Counted from the first letter of the stretch, positions 26,507 through 36,174 are shown. The stretch: 64,000 nucleotides of DNA from Cyclobacteriaceae bacterium (GCA_028285445.1 JANQPQ010000044.1:1-64000); one strand, 5' to 3'. The notes: generated by a model not told the origin, from the letters alone. Numbers and translations: made by a program.

Positions 26507-29449
26507 ATGCCATTATACGCGTTACGAGTTTTTCCGTTCTTGCTCCTGCTCATCTCAACGCTAAAAGCTCAATCAGTTCTGCAAGTTTCAGATGTTTCGA
26601 AACAGGAACAATGGGTAGATAGCGTCTTTAATACTATGAGTGATAAAGAGAAGATAGGGCAGCTTTTTATGGTAGCTGCCTACTCCAATCGGGACGAAGA
26701 GCATTTCAAAAGTCTGGAGTCACTTATTGTTGAATACGGCATCGGTGGCCTGATCTTTTTTCAAGGAGGGCCAGTGCGCCAGGTCATCCTCACCAATCGA
26801 TTTCAGCAGAAAAGTAAAGTGCCATTGCTCATCTCAATGGACCTTGAGTGGGGGCTTGCTATGCGGCTTGATAGTACCATGAAATTCCCCAAGCAAATGA
26901 CACTTGGAGCAATTGAGAACGACCACCTGATTTACGAAATGGGTAGGGAGATCGCTCAGCAAATGAGAACTATTGGGGTGCAAGTAAGTTTTTCACCGGT
27001 AGTCGATGTCAACAGTAATATTGAAAACCCAGTCATAAATTTTCGGTCGTTTGGTGAAAGTCGTGAAAAGGTAGCCCAAAAGGGGTTAGCATATATGAAG
27101 GGGTTGCAGGATCATGGCGTAATCGCCAACATAAAGCACTTCCCGGGACATGGAGATACTGACACTGATTCCCACTACACTATGCCGGTGATTAACCACA
27201 ATCGGCAGCGACTGGATTCCATTGAACTCTACCCTTTCAGGCAGCTGATAGATAGCGGTGCCATGAGTACCATGGTAGCACACATTAACATACCTGCGCT
27301 CGACGAAGCCGCCGACAAGCCCACAACGCTTTCTGAAAATGTTGTTACCAAATTGCTAAAGCAAGACCTTAATTTCCAGGGATTGGTCTTCACCGATGCT
27401 ATGAATATGAAAGGCATCGCCAACTACTACAAGCCCGGAGATGCAGACCTGCAAGCATTGCTGGCAGGTAATGACGCCATTCTTTTCCCCATGGATGTCC
27501 CTAAGGCTGTTGATAGAATTCGGCGCGCAATTAGAAGGAAGAAGTTAGAACAACAGGCCGTAGACCAACGCGTAAAAAAAATACTGAGAGCGAAGTACTG
27601 GACTGGTTTAAATCAGTGGGAAGCTCTTTCAACTGACAACCTTGTTACAAAGCTGAACAACCCTTCCGGAGAATCACTACGCCAAAGGCTCTTTGAAGAG
27701 TCTATCACTGTTGTACGTAATGAAAGTAATCTACTTCCTGTTGCTACAATTGATACTGCCACTTTCGCATCTCTAAGCCTAAATGCTACGGGGCTCACCC
27801 CTTTCCAGCAGGCTTTAGGCAAATACGCTTCATTTGCACATTATCAGGTAGGTCCCGAACCTGATGAAGATACCTACCTGGAATTGCTGAACAAAATTGC
27901 TCACTTCGAAACTGTAGTGGTGGGAATTCACGATATGAGCAATCGGCGAAGCTCAAACTATGGTTTGCGCGATTCAGATTTGGAGTTCCTGAGATTGTTA
28001 AGACAAGAAGTAAACCTTGTAGTTACAGTTTTTGGAAATGCCTACTGTTTGGAGAATTTCGAAGAGTTTGGTCATTTGCTATGTACTTACGAAGAACAAG
28101 ACTATGCGCAGCAAGTAGCAGCCCAGGTGATCTTTGGAGCACTTGGGGCAAATGGTAAACTACCGGTAAGTATCTCAGAATCATTCAAGGCAGGTGATGG
28201 AATTGCGCTGCAGCCCCTGCAAAGATTAGGCTACAGTATTCCTGAGTCAGTGGGTATGGACAGCCATGTTCTTTCAGGGATTGAGCAGATCATGGCGGAA
28301 GCCATCAATGACGAAGCCACACCAGGAGCACAAATTCTCATAGCAAGGAAGGGCAGAATTATCTATGAGAAGTCTTTCGGGCATTACACCTACGACTCCA
28401 CTCAAGTGGTAACCGACCAAACCATTTATGATTTGGCCTCAATCACAAAGGTAATGGCGTCGTTGCAAACGGTGATGTTCCTGGTTGACAATGGCCTTAT
28501 TGATCTGGATAAGAAAGCTTCGCATTATTTACCAGAGCTAAAGTCTTCCAATAAGAAGAACATGATTTTACGTGATATTCTTACTCACCAGGCGGGACTC
28601 TGGCCATTCATTCCCTATTACCAACAAACGCTTACCGAATCAGGCATGGACACGACCTTCTACAGCCTCGGCTACAAAGAGGGATTTGATGTTGAGGTAA
28701 TCCCAGGCATTTATGCCACCGAGTCGATTAGAGACTCCCTTTGGCATTGGACAACAACCGCGCGAGTAAGAGAAAAGGAAGCAAGAACACCCTACGATTA
28801 CCGCTATAGTGACATGGGCTACTATATTATGCAAAGGATTGCTGAAAGGCTGCTCAATCAGCCCATGGCTGATTTTCTTGACCAGAACTTCTACCAACCA
28901 ATCGGGGCGGCAACCATGGGGTACTTACCTCTTTGTCGTTTTCCCCAAGACCTAATCGCACCCACAGAGGCAGATTCAATTTTTAGGAACTACCTCATCC
29001 ATGGTACGGTGCATGATGAGGGCGCTGCACTTTCAGGGGGAGTAGCGGGGCACGCAGGTATCTTTGCTAATGCTATCGACCTGGCTAAAGTGATGCAAAT
29101 GAACCTACAAGGTGGATACTATGGAGGTACTCGCTATTTGCGAGAACATGTATTAGAGGAGTTTACTTCCAGGCAATATGCCAACAATCGCCGCGGAGTT
29201 GGCTGGGATAAACCTGCTGCTGTGTTCAATGGGCCTACCAGTGGCTATGCATCCAACAAAACTTTTGGCCATACGGGTTTTACCGGAACCGCTGCCTGGG
29301 CTGATCCAGAGTATGATTTGCTTTATATATTTCTATCAAATCGAGTTTTCCCTACACGGAACAATCGCAAACTAATCCAGAATAATATCCGTACAAGAAT
29401 TCAAGACCTTATCTATGAGTCTATCTGGAGCTATGAAAAATACAACTAG
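26507..29449 (+). CDS. Secreted GH3 glycosidase fused to a beta-lactamase-type serine hydrolase
   Basis: A 980-residue exported fusion. After a Sec signal (to about 23) comes a glycoside hydrolase family 3 domain of the NagZ/beta-N-acetylglucosaminidase type, with KHFPGHGDTDTDSHYTMPVI holding the Asp/His acid-base pair of NagZ-like enzymes and Asp in VFTDAMNMKGI as the likely nucleophile, then a GH3 C-terminal domain to about 570. From about 590 a class-C-beta-lactamase/DD-peptidase-like domain follows with SITK (SxxK), YSD (YxN-like) and HTG (KTG-like). Together they suggest hydrolysis of both the sugar and the peptide or ester part of a cell-wall or muropeptide substrate outside the cytoplasm. 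The precise reactions are unproven. The next gene is bshA, 65 bases on. Confidence 0.92.
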   Translation: MPLYALRVFPFLLLLISTLKAQSVLQVSDVSKQEQWVDSVFNTMSDKEKIGQLFMVAAYSNRDEEHFKSLESLIVEYGIGGLIFFQGGPVRQVILTNRFQQKSKVPLLISMDLEWGLAMRLDSTMKFPKQMTLGAIENDHLIYEMGREIAQQMRTIGVQVSFSPVVDVNSNIENPVINFRSFGESREKVAQKGLAYMKGLQDHGVIANIKHFPGHGDTDTDSHYTMPVINHNRQRLDSIELYPFRQLIDSGAMSTMVAHINIPALDEAADKPTTLSENVVTKLLKQDLNFQGLVFTDAMNMKGIANYYKPGDADLQALLAGNDAILFPMDVPKAVDRIRRAIRRKKLEQQAVDQRVKKILRAKYWTGLNQWEALSTDNLVTKLNNPSGESLRQRLFEESITVVRNESNLLPVATIDTATFASLSLNATGLTPFQQALGKYASFAHYQVGPEPDEDTYLELLNKIAHFETVVVGIHDMSNRRSSNYGLRDSDLEFLRLLRQEVNLVVTVFGNAYCLENFEEFGHLLCTYEEQDYAQQVAAQVIFGALGANGKLPVSISESFKAGDGIALQPLQRLGYSIPESVGMDSHVLSGIEQIMAEAINDEATPGAQILIARKGRIIYEKSFGHYTYDSTQVVTDQTIYDLASITKVMASLQTVMFLVDNGLIDLDKKASHYLPELKSSNKKNMILRDILTHQAGLWPFIPYYQQTLTESGMDTTFYSLGYKEGFDVEVIPGIYATESIRDSLWHWTTTARVREKEARTPYDYRYSDMGYYIMQRIAERLLNQPMADFLDQNFYQPIGAATMGYLPLCRFPQDLIAPTEADSIFRNYLIHGTVHDEGAALSGGVAGHAGIFANAIDLAKVMQMNLQGGYYGGTRYLREHVLEEFTSRQYANNRRGVGWDKPAAVFNGPTSGYASNKTFGHTGFTGTAAWADPEYDLLYIFLSNRVFPTRNNRKLIQNNIRTRIQDLIYESIWSYEKYN

Positions 29450-29514
29450 CTCCAAACCTATTATCCTTAATTATTGTTTAAGGAAAACTACCAAATTAAC
29501 CTGAAGTCAATTAT

Positions 29515-30651
29515 ATGAAAATAGGCATTGTTTGCTACCCTACTTTTGGGGGCAGTGGTGTTGTTGCCACAGAGCTGGGAATTGCCCTAGCTAAGGAAGG
29601 GCATCACGTGCATTTCATTACTTATTCGCAGCCTACCCGCTTAGATTTCTTTAATGAAAATCTCTTCTACCACGAAGTTGATATCAGAACCTACCCCTTA
29701 TTTAAATATCCTCCTTATGAGTTAGCATTGGCCAGTAAGATGTCCGATGTTGTCCGTTACGAAGGGTTGGATATACTCCACGTACACTATGCAATTCCGC
29801 ATGCCAGTGCAGCCTACCTTACCAAGCAAATTTTACAAACCGAGGGAATAGACATTCCTATTGCTACTACACTGCATGGAACAGATATTACCCTGGTAGG
29901 AAAAGATCCATCTTATGCGCCGGTGGTAACGTTCAGCATCAATCAATCTGATGGTGTTACGGCCGTATCTGACAGCCTTAAAGAGGATACCTACAGTCAT
30001 TTCAAGGTTACCAAAGACATTAAGGTTATCCCAAACTTCATTGATTTAGAGAGATTCAAAAAGCAAAAGAAGGATCATTTTAAAACTGCCATCTGCCCTA
30101 ATGGTGAAAAGCTGGTTGTTCACACCTCCAATTTTAGAAAGGTAAAAAGGGTAGATGATGCAGTAAGGATATTTAAGAAGATTAGAGAGGAGATTCCAGC
30201 CAAATGCCTTTTGGTTGGCGATGGCCCAGAAAGAGCCAATATTGAAAAGCTCTGCCGAGAAATTGGCAATTGTGATGATATCAGGTTCTTGGGCAAGTTA
30301 GATGCTGTAGAGGAAGTGCTTTCAGTTGCAGATCTATTTTTGATGCCCTCCGAGAGCGAAAGCTTTGGCTTGGCAGCTTTAGAAGCTATGGCTTGCGAGG
30401 TACCGGTAATTTCGTCAAATGTTGGCGGCTTGCCAGAATTGAATATTCACGGGGAAACTGGATTCTTATCTGATGTTGGGAATATTGATGAAATGACCAG
30501 TAATGCACTTCACATATTGAAGGATGAAAACCTCCCAAAATTTAAAGAAAATGCCCTGGCCAGAGCCAACCTGTTTGATGTGACCAAAATCCTTCCCGAA
30601 TACGAGTCCTTTTACAACCAGGTGATAGAGGAACGAAAAAGCTTGGCTTGA
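29515..30651 (+). CDS. bshA: N-acetyl-alpha-D-glucosaminyl L-malate synthase BshA
   Basis: GT4 glycosyltransferase catalysing the first step of bacillithiol synthesis: UDP-GlcNAc plus L-malate gives GlcNAc-malate. The N-terminal pattern MKIGIVCYPTFGGSGVVATE is diagnostic of BshA, followed by the acceptor domain (HVHYAIPHASAAYL, TLHGTDITLVG) and the donor domain with the E-x7-E motif in SESESFGLAALEAMACEVPV. Length 378 is right. BshB and BshC are not in the window; Bacteroidota generally use bacillithiol, which supports the call. Preceded by a small dyad (TCCTTAA/TTAAGGA, 29464-29484) of unknown role. Confidence 0.95.
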   Translation: MKIGIVCYPTFGGSGVVATELGIALAKEGHHVHFITYSQPTRLDFFNENLFYHEVDIRTYPLFKYPPYELALASKMSDVVRYEGLDILHVHYAIPHASAAYLTKQILQTEGIDIPIATTLHGTDITLVGKDPSYAPVVTFSINQSDGVTAVSDSLKEDTYSHFKVTKDIKVIPNFIDLERFKKQKKDHFKTAICPNGEKLVVHTSNFRKVKRVDDAVRIFKKIREEIPAKCLLVGDGPERANIEKLCREIGNCDDIRFLGKLDAVEEVLSVADLFLMPSESESFGLAALEAMACEVPVISSNVGGLPELNIHGETGFLSDVGNIDEMTSNALHILKDENLPKFKENALARANLFDVTKILPEYESFYNQVIEERKSLA

Positions 30652-30750
30652 GTCACATTGAGGGTAGATTCGCAGCTATGCAATTTTGCATGAACTATTT
30701 TATAATTCTTGAGGCTTAACTACATTTGTGGTGCTAAACGAGGATATGTA

Positions 30751-31371
30751 ATGGCTGACGAGTTGCACGCAAATATCAAACCCCAAAACAAGGGCACGAA
30801 AGTTTTCAAGAATCCCATTATTGAAAAACTCTCGAGAACGCATATTGCGGTTCCTCTGGTAATATTCTCTCTTTATTCCGCAGGACTATTGTACTGGAGC
30901 ATCGCAGAGGCAAGCATGCCTGTTGCCACCACCGTTGGCTTATTCTTCACTGGCCTTTTCGTCTTCACTTTTGTAGAATACCTGGCCCACCGTTACCTTT
31001 TTCATATTCATACTGATACCGAAAGAAAGCAGAGGTTTCAATACGCAGTGCACGGTGTGCATCACGAGTTTCCTAAAGACAAAACGCGTCTTGCCATGCC
31101 TCCGGTAATGAGTATCACAATTGCTACTATTCTTCTGTTTCTGTTGAAACTAGCCATGGGCGATTTTACATTCGGGTTTCTACCGGGTTTCCTTATGGGC
31201 TACGCATCATACCTATTTGTCCACTACATCGTTCATGCCTATCAGCCTCCAAAGAATTTCTTTAAAGTTCTTTGGGTACATCATGGGATTCACCACTACA
31301 AAATGCCTGATCGCGCTTTTGGAGTATCCTCTCCTTTCTGGGACTACGTGTTCCGCACCATGCCCAAGTAG
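30751..31371 (+). CDS. Fatty acid hydroxylase/sterol-desaturase superfamily membrane protein
   Basis: Starting at the ATG at 30751 the product is 206 residues; an in-frame TTG at 30709 would place the promoter-like TACATTTG (30721-30728) inside the gene. It is a di-iron membrane oxygenase-like protein with histidine clusters EYLAHRYLFHIH, HGVHHEFPKD, HYIVHAYQ and VHHGIHHYKMPDR, plus about four membrane helices. Family members hydroxylate fatty acyl chains, sphingoid bases or carotenoids. In Bacteroidota this could act on 2- or 3-hydroxy fatty acids of sphingolipids or sulfonolipids; this is inference. Stands alone. Confidence 0.88.
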   Translation: MADELHANIKPQNKGTKVFKNPIIEKLSRTHIAVPLVIFSLYSAGLLYWSIAEASMPVATTVGLFFTGLFVFTFVEYLAHRYLFHIHTDTERKQRFQYAVHGVHHEFPKDKTRLAMPPVMSITIATILLFLLKLAMGDFTFGFLPGFLMGYASYLFVHYIVHAYQPPKNFFKVLWVHHGIHHYKMPDRAFGVSSPFWDYVFRTMPK

Positions 31372-31467
31372 GCATAGCCACAACGCTTCCTTATTCGGAA
31401 ATTAACCTTAACTTAGTTAGTGTAACAAGTCAGCAACAATTTGGTCTGACTAAGTGTTTGTAATGTG

Positions 31468-32565
31468 ATGCGCGGATATAGATTTTCTAAGTTCATACCT
31501 AACCCCAACTCCTCTCAGTCTCCATTCGATAAGCTATTGCAAATGTTTAAGGAGTTATTGGTGATCACCTCAGGGGATGTTGCCGAAACCTTGCAATGGA
31601 TGAATGAACTGGATCGCCAATACAATATTACCCCTGGCGACTATGGTATGGGTGATTTTATAGAGGACCTAAAAGACAAGGGTTACATCACTGAGGATAA
31701 CCAAACCGGTGAATTTAAGATTACGGCTAAAGCTGAGCAGGATGTTCGCAAGAGCGCGCTGGAGGAGATCTTTGGCAAACTGCGCAAATCAAAGAAAGGG
31801 GATCACAATACCCACAATACCGGTCAGGGGGATGAGCCCGGAACTGATCGGAGAAATTATCAATTTGGAGATACCCTAGACCAGATCTCCATGACCGACT
31901 CCCTTCGAAATGCGCAGATCAACCACGGACTTGGAGATTTTTCTTTAACCGAAAGCGACCTGGAGATCGTAGAGAAGGAATACAAGACACAAACCTCCAC
32001 AGTCTTGATGATCGACATTTCTCACTCTATGATTCTGTACGGTGAGGATCGTATCACTCCGGCGAAAAAAGTAGCCATGGCACTGGCGGAGCTTATTACA
32101 AGAAAATACCCGAAAGACACTCTAGACATCCTGGTTTTTGGCAACGACGCGTGGCAAATTGAGATCAAAGATCTACCATATCTCAAAGTTGGCCCTTACC
32201 ACACCAACACAGTAGCTGGCTTGGAGCTGGGCCTTGATATTTTGCGGAGAAGGAAGAATAAGAACAAGCAGATCTTTATGATTACCGATGGGAAGCCGAC
32301 TTGTCTGAAACAAGGTATTAAGTATTACAAGAACAGTTTCGGCTTGGATAGCAAGATTCTGAATAAGACCCTAAACCTGGCACGGCAATGCAGGAAGTTG
32401 CGCATACCCATTACCACATTCATGATTGCTTCGGATCCCTACCTGAAAGCTTTTGTGCGAGAGTTTACAAAAGCAAACAACGGCAATGCCTACTATAGCA
32501 GTTTAGGAGGATTGGGACAATTGGTATTTGAAGATTATAAAAGAAATAGAAGAAAGAACCTTTAG
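31468..32565 (+). CDS. VWA-domain protein, Mg-chelatase ChlD-like
   Basis: A 365-residue cytoplasmic protein with a von Willebrand A domain in its C-terminal half. The MIDAS metal site is complete: DISHS, the Thr in YHTNT and the Asp in ITDGKPT. The N-terminal half is helical (residues 1-110), followed by a low-complexity linker GDHNTHNTGQGDEPG. The ATG at 31468 is taken; a GTG directly before it is also in frame. The next gene, 3 bases on, encodes the partner AAA+ protein, so the pair is an MoxR/ChlI-ChlD-type module in which the VWA protein presents a client to a hexameric ATPase. The client is unknown. An imperfect dyad lies before it (31411-31455). Confidence 0.88.
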   Translation: MRGYRFSKFIPNPNSSQSPFDKLLQMFKELLVITSGDVAETLQWMNELDRQYNITPGDYGMGDFIEDLKDKGYITEDNQTGEFKITAKAEQDVRKSALEEIFGKLRKSKKGDHNTHNTGQGDEPGTDRRNYQFGDTLDQISMTDSLRNAQINHGLGDFSLTESDLEIVEKEYKTQTSTVLMIDISHSMILYGEDRITPAKKVAMALAELITRKYPKDTLDILVFGNDAWQIEIKDLPYLKVGPYHTNTVAGLELGLDILRRRKNKNKQIFMITDGKPTCLKQGIKYYKNSFGLDSKILNKTLNLARQCRKLRIPITTFMIASDPYLKAFVREFTKANNGNAYYSSLGGLGQLVFEDYKRNRRKNL

Positions 32566-32568
32566 AAG

Positions 32569-34092
32569 ATGGCGAATAAAACAGAGGTTAAAAACCTGTT
32601 GAAGATTAAGACACTTGGCGATCTTAAAGCCTCCGGTTACGGGAGCAAATCCGTGAAGCAGGAGCTTCGAGATAATCTTATTGCAAAGCTGAAAAGGAAA
32701 CAGCCAGTTTTCGATGGAATTTGGGGGTTTGAAGAAACTGTAATTCCAGATTTGGAACGTGCCATTCTTTCTATGCACGACATTAACCTGCTGGGCCTTC
32801 GGGGGCAGGCAAAAACCAAATTGGCCAGGCTTATGACCAGTCTTTTGGATGATTATATCCCTGTAGTTGCAGGCTCAGAGTTGAATGATGATCCCCTGAA
32901 CCCCATTTCAAGATTTGCCCGGGATTTAGTAGCTGAGAAAGGCGATGATACTCCAATAGCATGGTGGAGCCGCGATGAGCGCTACACTGAGAAGCTAGCA
33001 ACCCCTGACGTTTCCATTGCCGATCTTGTTGGGGATGTTGACCCTATTAAGGCGGCCAGTCTTAAGCTGCCCTACTCAGATGAGAGAGTTATTCACTTTG
33101 GCCTCATTCCACGGTCTCATAGAGGTATATTCGTTTTCAACGAACTGCCGGATCTTCAGGCCCGGATCCAGGTAGCGCTTTTTAATATCTTACAGGAAGG
33201 AGATATCCAAATCCGTGGATTTAAGGTACGTCTGCCACTGGATATTCAATTTGTATTTACCGCCAACCCGGAAGATTATACCAACCGTGGCAGTATAGTT
33301 ACTCCTCTAAAGGACCGAATTGATAGCCAGATAATTACCCACTATCCGAAAGATATTGAGATCGGTAAAAAAATTACTGAGCAAGAAGCCAGGTTGTCAA
33401 CGGAACAACAGGAGACAATTGAAGCCTCGGATCTCATTCGTGATTTGCTGGAACAAATTGCCTTCGAGGCAAGAAGTAGCGAATTTGTGGATGAAAAGAG
33501 TGGAGTTTCTGCACGGCTCACTATTTCTGGCATGGAAAATCTTCACAGTGCCGCCGAAAGACGAGCTCTCATCAACGGCGAACCCAAAGCCTCCATACGC
33601 ATATCTGACTTCGTAGGTGTGCTTCCTTCAATAACCGGCAAAATTGAGTTGGTTTATGAAGGAGAACAGGAAGGACCTGGTATTGTGGCACAGAGCCTGG
33701 TAGGTAAGGCAATTCGCACGCAATTCCTAAACTATTTTCCCGATCCCGAAAGATCCAGGAAACAGAAAGATCACAACCCGTATGCTACCATTTCAGAATG
33801 GTTCAATGCTGGCAATACCCTGGATCTACTTCACGACGACGATACCATTACATTCAAAAACAAGCTTGAGAAGGTGCCTGGATTGGCTCAGTTAATAGAT
33901 AAATTCCGCAAAGACGCTGGACCAGATATGAGGCATTTGCTCATGGAGTTTGCGTTGCACGGCTTGGCAGAATTTAGCTTATTGAGCAAGAGTACCCTCT
34001 CATCCGGGCATACATTTAAAGACCTGGTGAGTAATTTGTTTTCTATGCCAGATGAAGATGATCTGGATGACCAAAACGAAGATTTCGGATAG
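32569..34092 (+). CDS. ChlI/MoxR-like AAA+ protein with atypical Walker motifs
   Basis: A 507-residue AAA+ protein of the magnesium-chelatase I-subunit/RavA-like helix-insert group. The P-loop reads GLRGQAKT, where the usual Gly before Lys is Ala, and the Walker B segment reads GIFVFNELPDL, with Asn in place of Asp before Glu. The sensor-1 region FTANPEDYTNRG and the arginine-finger-like PLKDRID are typical. The C-terminal 150 residues are helical and less conserved. Coupling to the VWA gene (3-base gap) implies a joint complex. The same substitutions may be normal in this Bacteroidota subfamily, which I cannot check here. A chaperone or cofactor-insertion role is inferred only from the family. 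Confidence 0.85.
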   Translation: MANKTEVKNLLKIKTLGDLKASGYGSKSVKQELRDNLIAKLKRKQPVFDGIWGFEETVIPDLERAILSMHDINLLGLRGQAKTKLARLMTSLLDDYIPVVAGSELNDDPLNPISRFARDLVAEKGDDTPIAWWSRDERYTEKLATPDVSIADLVGDVDPIKAASLKLPYSDERVIHFGLIPRSHRGIFVFNELPDLQARIQVALFNILQEGDIQIRGFKVRLPLDIQFVFTANPEDYTNRGSIVTPLKDRIDSQIITHYPKDIEIGKKITEQEARLSTEQQETIEASDLIRDLLEQIAFEARSSEFVDEKSGVSARLTISGMENLHSAAERRALINGEPKASIRISDFVGVLPSITGKIELVYEGEQEGPGIVAQSLVGKAIRTQFLNYFPDPERSRKQKDHNPYATISEWFNAGNTLDLLHDDDTITFKNKLEKVPGLAQLIDKFRKDAGPDMRHLLMEFALHGLAEFSLLSKSTLSSGHTFKDLVSNLFSMPDEDDLDDQNEDFG

Positions 34093-34109
34093 AAATAGAT
34101 CTCACGGCT

Positions 34110-34754
34110 ATGGCAACATTGCAAGAACTAAAAACGCTTGTGAGGCAGGGAGAACACCAGACCCTGGAGTTTAAGAGGAAGATCGATCATCCTGAAAAAG
34201 TAGTAAAAGAAGTGGTGGCTTTTGCTAATTCGCAGGGTGGAAGCTTGTTAGTCGGCGTATCAGATAATGGCGATATAAGCGGGTTGAGGAACCCTGAGGA
34301 AGAAGCTTTCGCGCTAAACACCGCCATCGACAAATTCTGCAAACCGACCATTAACTATCAATTAATACAAATTCCGATTTCCCAAAAGAAATATGTGTTG
34401 CATTACAAGATTACCAAAAGCGAAGTTGGACCCCATTTTGTTAATGCCACTAATTCCAATGAAGCCTTTATCAGAATAGAAGACAAAAGCGTAAAAGCTA
34501 GTAGGGAAATCACAGAAATTATCCGCCAAAGGCGAAAGGAAAACGGTGTAAACTTAAGGTTTGGTGTTCATGAAAAAGCACTTATGCAGCACCTCGAGGC
34601 AAAAGGATCCATTACCGTTTCGGCCTACATGAACATCTCCAAACTTCCGCGCAGCAGCGCATCTAAGAAACTAGTGCTGTTTGTGTTAGCGGGAATCCTA
34701 GAGATTATTCCGGGTGAAAAGGAAGATGTTTTTGTTGCCAACAATCTTCACTAA
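34110..34754 (+). CDS. AlbA_2 (Schlafen-like) DNA-binding domain protein
   Basis: A 214-residue protein with an AlbA_2/Schlafen-type domain (residues 15-140): GEHQTLEFKRKIDHPEKVVKEVVAFANSQGGSLLVGVSDNGDI, with ETFEFK-like Glu and Lys residues in place. A C-terminal winged-helix-like segment (150-210, with FVLAGILEI) follows. Proteins of this group are often transcriptional regulators or nucleic-acid-binding accessory factors. It starts 17 bases after the AAA+ gene and may belong to the same operon as the VWA/AAA+ pair. Confidence 0.85.
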   Translation: MATLQELKTLVRQGEHQTLEFKRKIDHPEKVVKEVVAFANSQGGSLLVGVSDNGDISGLRNPEEEAFALNTAIDKFCKPTINYQLIQIPISQKKYVLHYKITKSEVGPHFVNATNSNEAFIRIEDKSVKASREITEIIRQRRKENGVNLRFGVHEKALMQHLEAKGSITVSAYMNISKLPRSSASKKLVLFVLAGILEIIPGEKEDVFVANNLH

Positions 34755-34775
34755 ACAATTAATTTTTAGCTAACC

Positions 34776-34803
34776 TTGAATCGAGATATTTAGACTACTT
34801 TTG
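34776..34803 (+). promoter_or_regulatory. Putative promoter for the PIN-PhoH gene
   Basis: TTG (34776-34778), 17 bases, then TACTTTTG (34796-34803), an exact TAnnTTTG -7 element. The start site would be near 34808, leaving a leader of about 29 bases. Confidence 0.45.
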
Positions 34804-34836
34804 TTCCCAATTTTCCGGCAGACAGATCCCGCGTAA

Positions 34837-36174
34837 ATGGCAAAATCTAAAAAAATCCAAAAGATATTCGTTCTCGACACCTCTGTAATACTTTATGAAA
34901 GTAACTCTATAATGAACTTCGAGGAGCACGATGTGGCTATACCCATTACGGTGCTCGAAGAATTGGACAACTTCAAGAAAGGTAACGACATAAAGAATTT
35001 CGAAGCGCGGGAATTTATAAGGCTGCTTGACAGGTTAGCTGAAGGCCATACATTACAAGATTGGATTCCTCTAAATGGCCAAGGGAAGGGCAAATTCAAA
35101 GTATTGATGTCTGTTGAAAGCCCGGTTGATGCTACCAAGATATTTGCTGGCGAAAAAGCTGATCACCGCATATTAAATGCGGCCTTACAATTGCAAGAAG
35201 AAGTAAAAGACAAAAAGGTTATTCTTGTTACAAAAGATATCAACTTAAGGTTGAAAGCGAAGTCTTTGAGCCTGCCTGCTGAAGATTATACCACTGGTAA
35301 GGTTGAGAATGTCAATACGCTTTATTCCGGAAAAAGCATTCTTGACGATATCAATCCGGATAATATTAACTCGCTTTATGACGATGGCTTTACTCCCCCG
35401 GAAAGTATTCTCAATGGCGAAATGCCGCTAGCCAACAACTATTACATCCTTAGAAACGGCAAAAAATCCGTGCTGTCCTACTACAACTCGGAAGAAAAGC
35501 GCATTGAGAAAATTGATAAGCGATCGGTTTATGGCATTAAGCCGAAAAATGCCGAGCAGACCTTCGCCATCCACGCCATTCTGAATCCAACCGTTAAGCT
35601 GGTATCAGTTACTGGTGTGGCGGGTACCGGCAAAACTTTGCTAGCATTAGCAGCTGCTCTGGAGCAAAAGCGAGATTTTAAGCAAATCTACCTTGCCCGG
35701 CCAATTGTTCCCCTTAGCAACAAAGACATAGGGTACTTACCAGGGGATATTAAGTCCAAGCTTAATCCTTATATGGAGCCACTTTGGGACAACCTGAAGT
35801 TCATCCAAAACCAGTGGAAGGAAACTGACAAGGAATATATAAAGCTAACGGAGATGGTAAATCAGGAAAAGCTGGTAATTACTCCATTGGCATATATCAG
35901 GGGCCGCAGTTTATCCAACATCTGCTTTATTGTTGATGAAGCCCAAAACCTCACTCCGCACGAAGTGAAAACAATCATTACCCGAGCGGGTGAAAACACC
36001 AAACTGATCTTTACCGGTGACATCAACCAAATTGATACGCCTTACCTGGATGCCCAAAGCAACGGTTTATCGTTCATGATCGATCGTATCAAGAATCATC
36101 CACTCTATGCCCATGTAAACCTGGAGAAAGGAGAACGGTCTGAATTAGCGAATTTGGCAACCGAATTGCTTTAA
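34837..36174 (+). CDS. PIN-domain/PhoH fusion ATPase
   Basis: A 445-residue fusion of an N-terminal PIN-type RNase domain and a PhoH ATPase, the long PhoH2-like architecture. The PIN acidic residues are visible in FVLDTSVILYE, TVLEELDNF, GEKADHRIL and VTKDINLRLKA. The PhoH part begins about residue 230 with Walker A TGVAGTGKT and Walker B ICFIVDEAQNL; FTGDINQIDTPYLD follows. Related PhoH2 proteins are RNA helicase-RNases. It is monocistronic with its own predicted promoter. Confidence 0.93.
   Translation: MAKSKKIQKIFVLDTSVILYESNSIMNFEEHDVAIPITVLEELDNFKKGNDIKNFEAREFIRLLDRLAEGHTLQDWIPLNGQGKGKFKVLMSVESPVDATKIFAGEKADHRILNAALQLQEEVKDKKVILVTKDINLRLKAKSLSLPAEDYTTGKVENVNTLYSGKSILDDINPDNINSLYDDGFTPPESILNGEMPLANNYYILRNGKKSVLSYYNSEEKRIEKIDKRSVYGIKPKNAEQTFAIHAILNPTVKLVSVTGVAGTGKTLLALAAALEQKRDFKQIYLARPIVPLSNKDIGYLPGDIKSKLNPYMEPLWDNLKFIQNQWKETDKEYIKLTEMVNQEKLVITPLAYIRGRSLSNICFIVDEAQNLTPHEVKTIITRAGENTKLIFTGDINQIDTPYLDAQSNGLSFMIDRIKNHPLYAHVNLEKGERSELANLATELL

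Noticed and set aside
29464-29484. TCCTTAA/TTAAGGA dyad as terminator after the GH3 gene
   Set aside because: Seven-base A/T-rich stem with no T-run; could be chance or a regulatory site, not supported.
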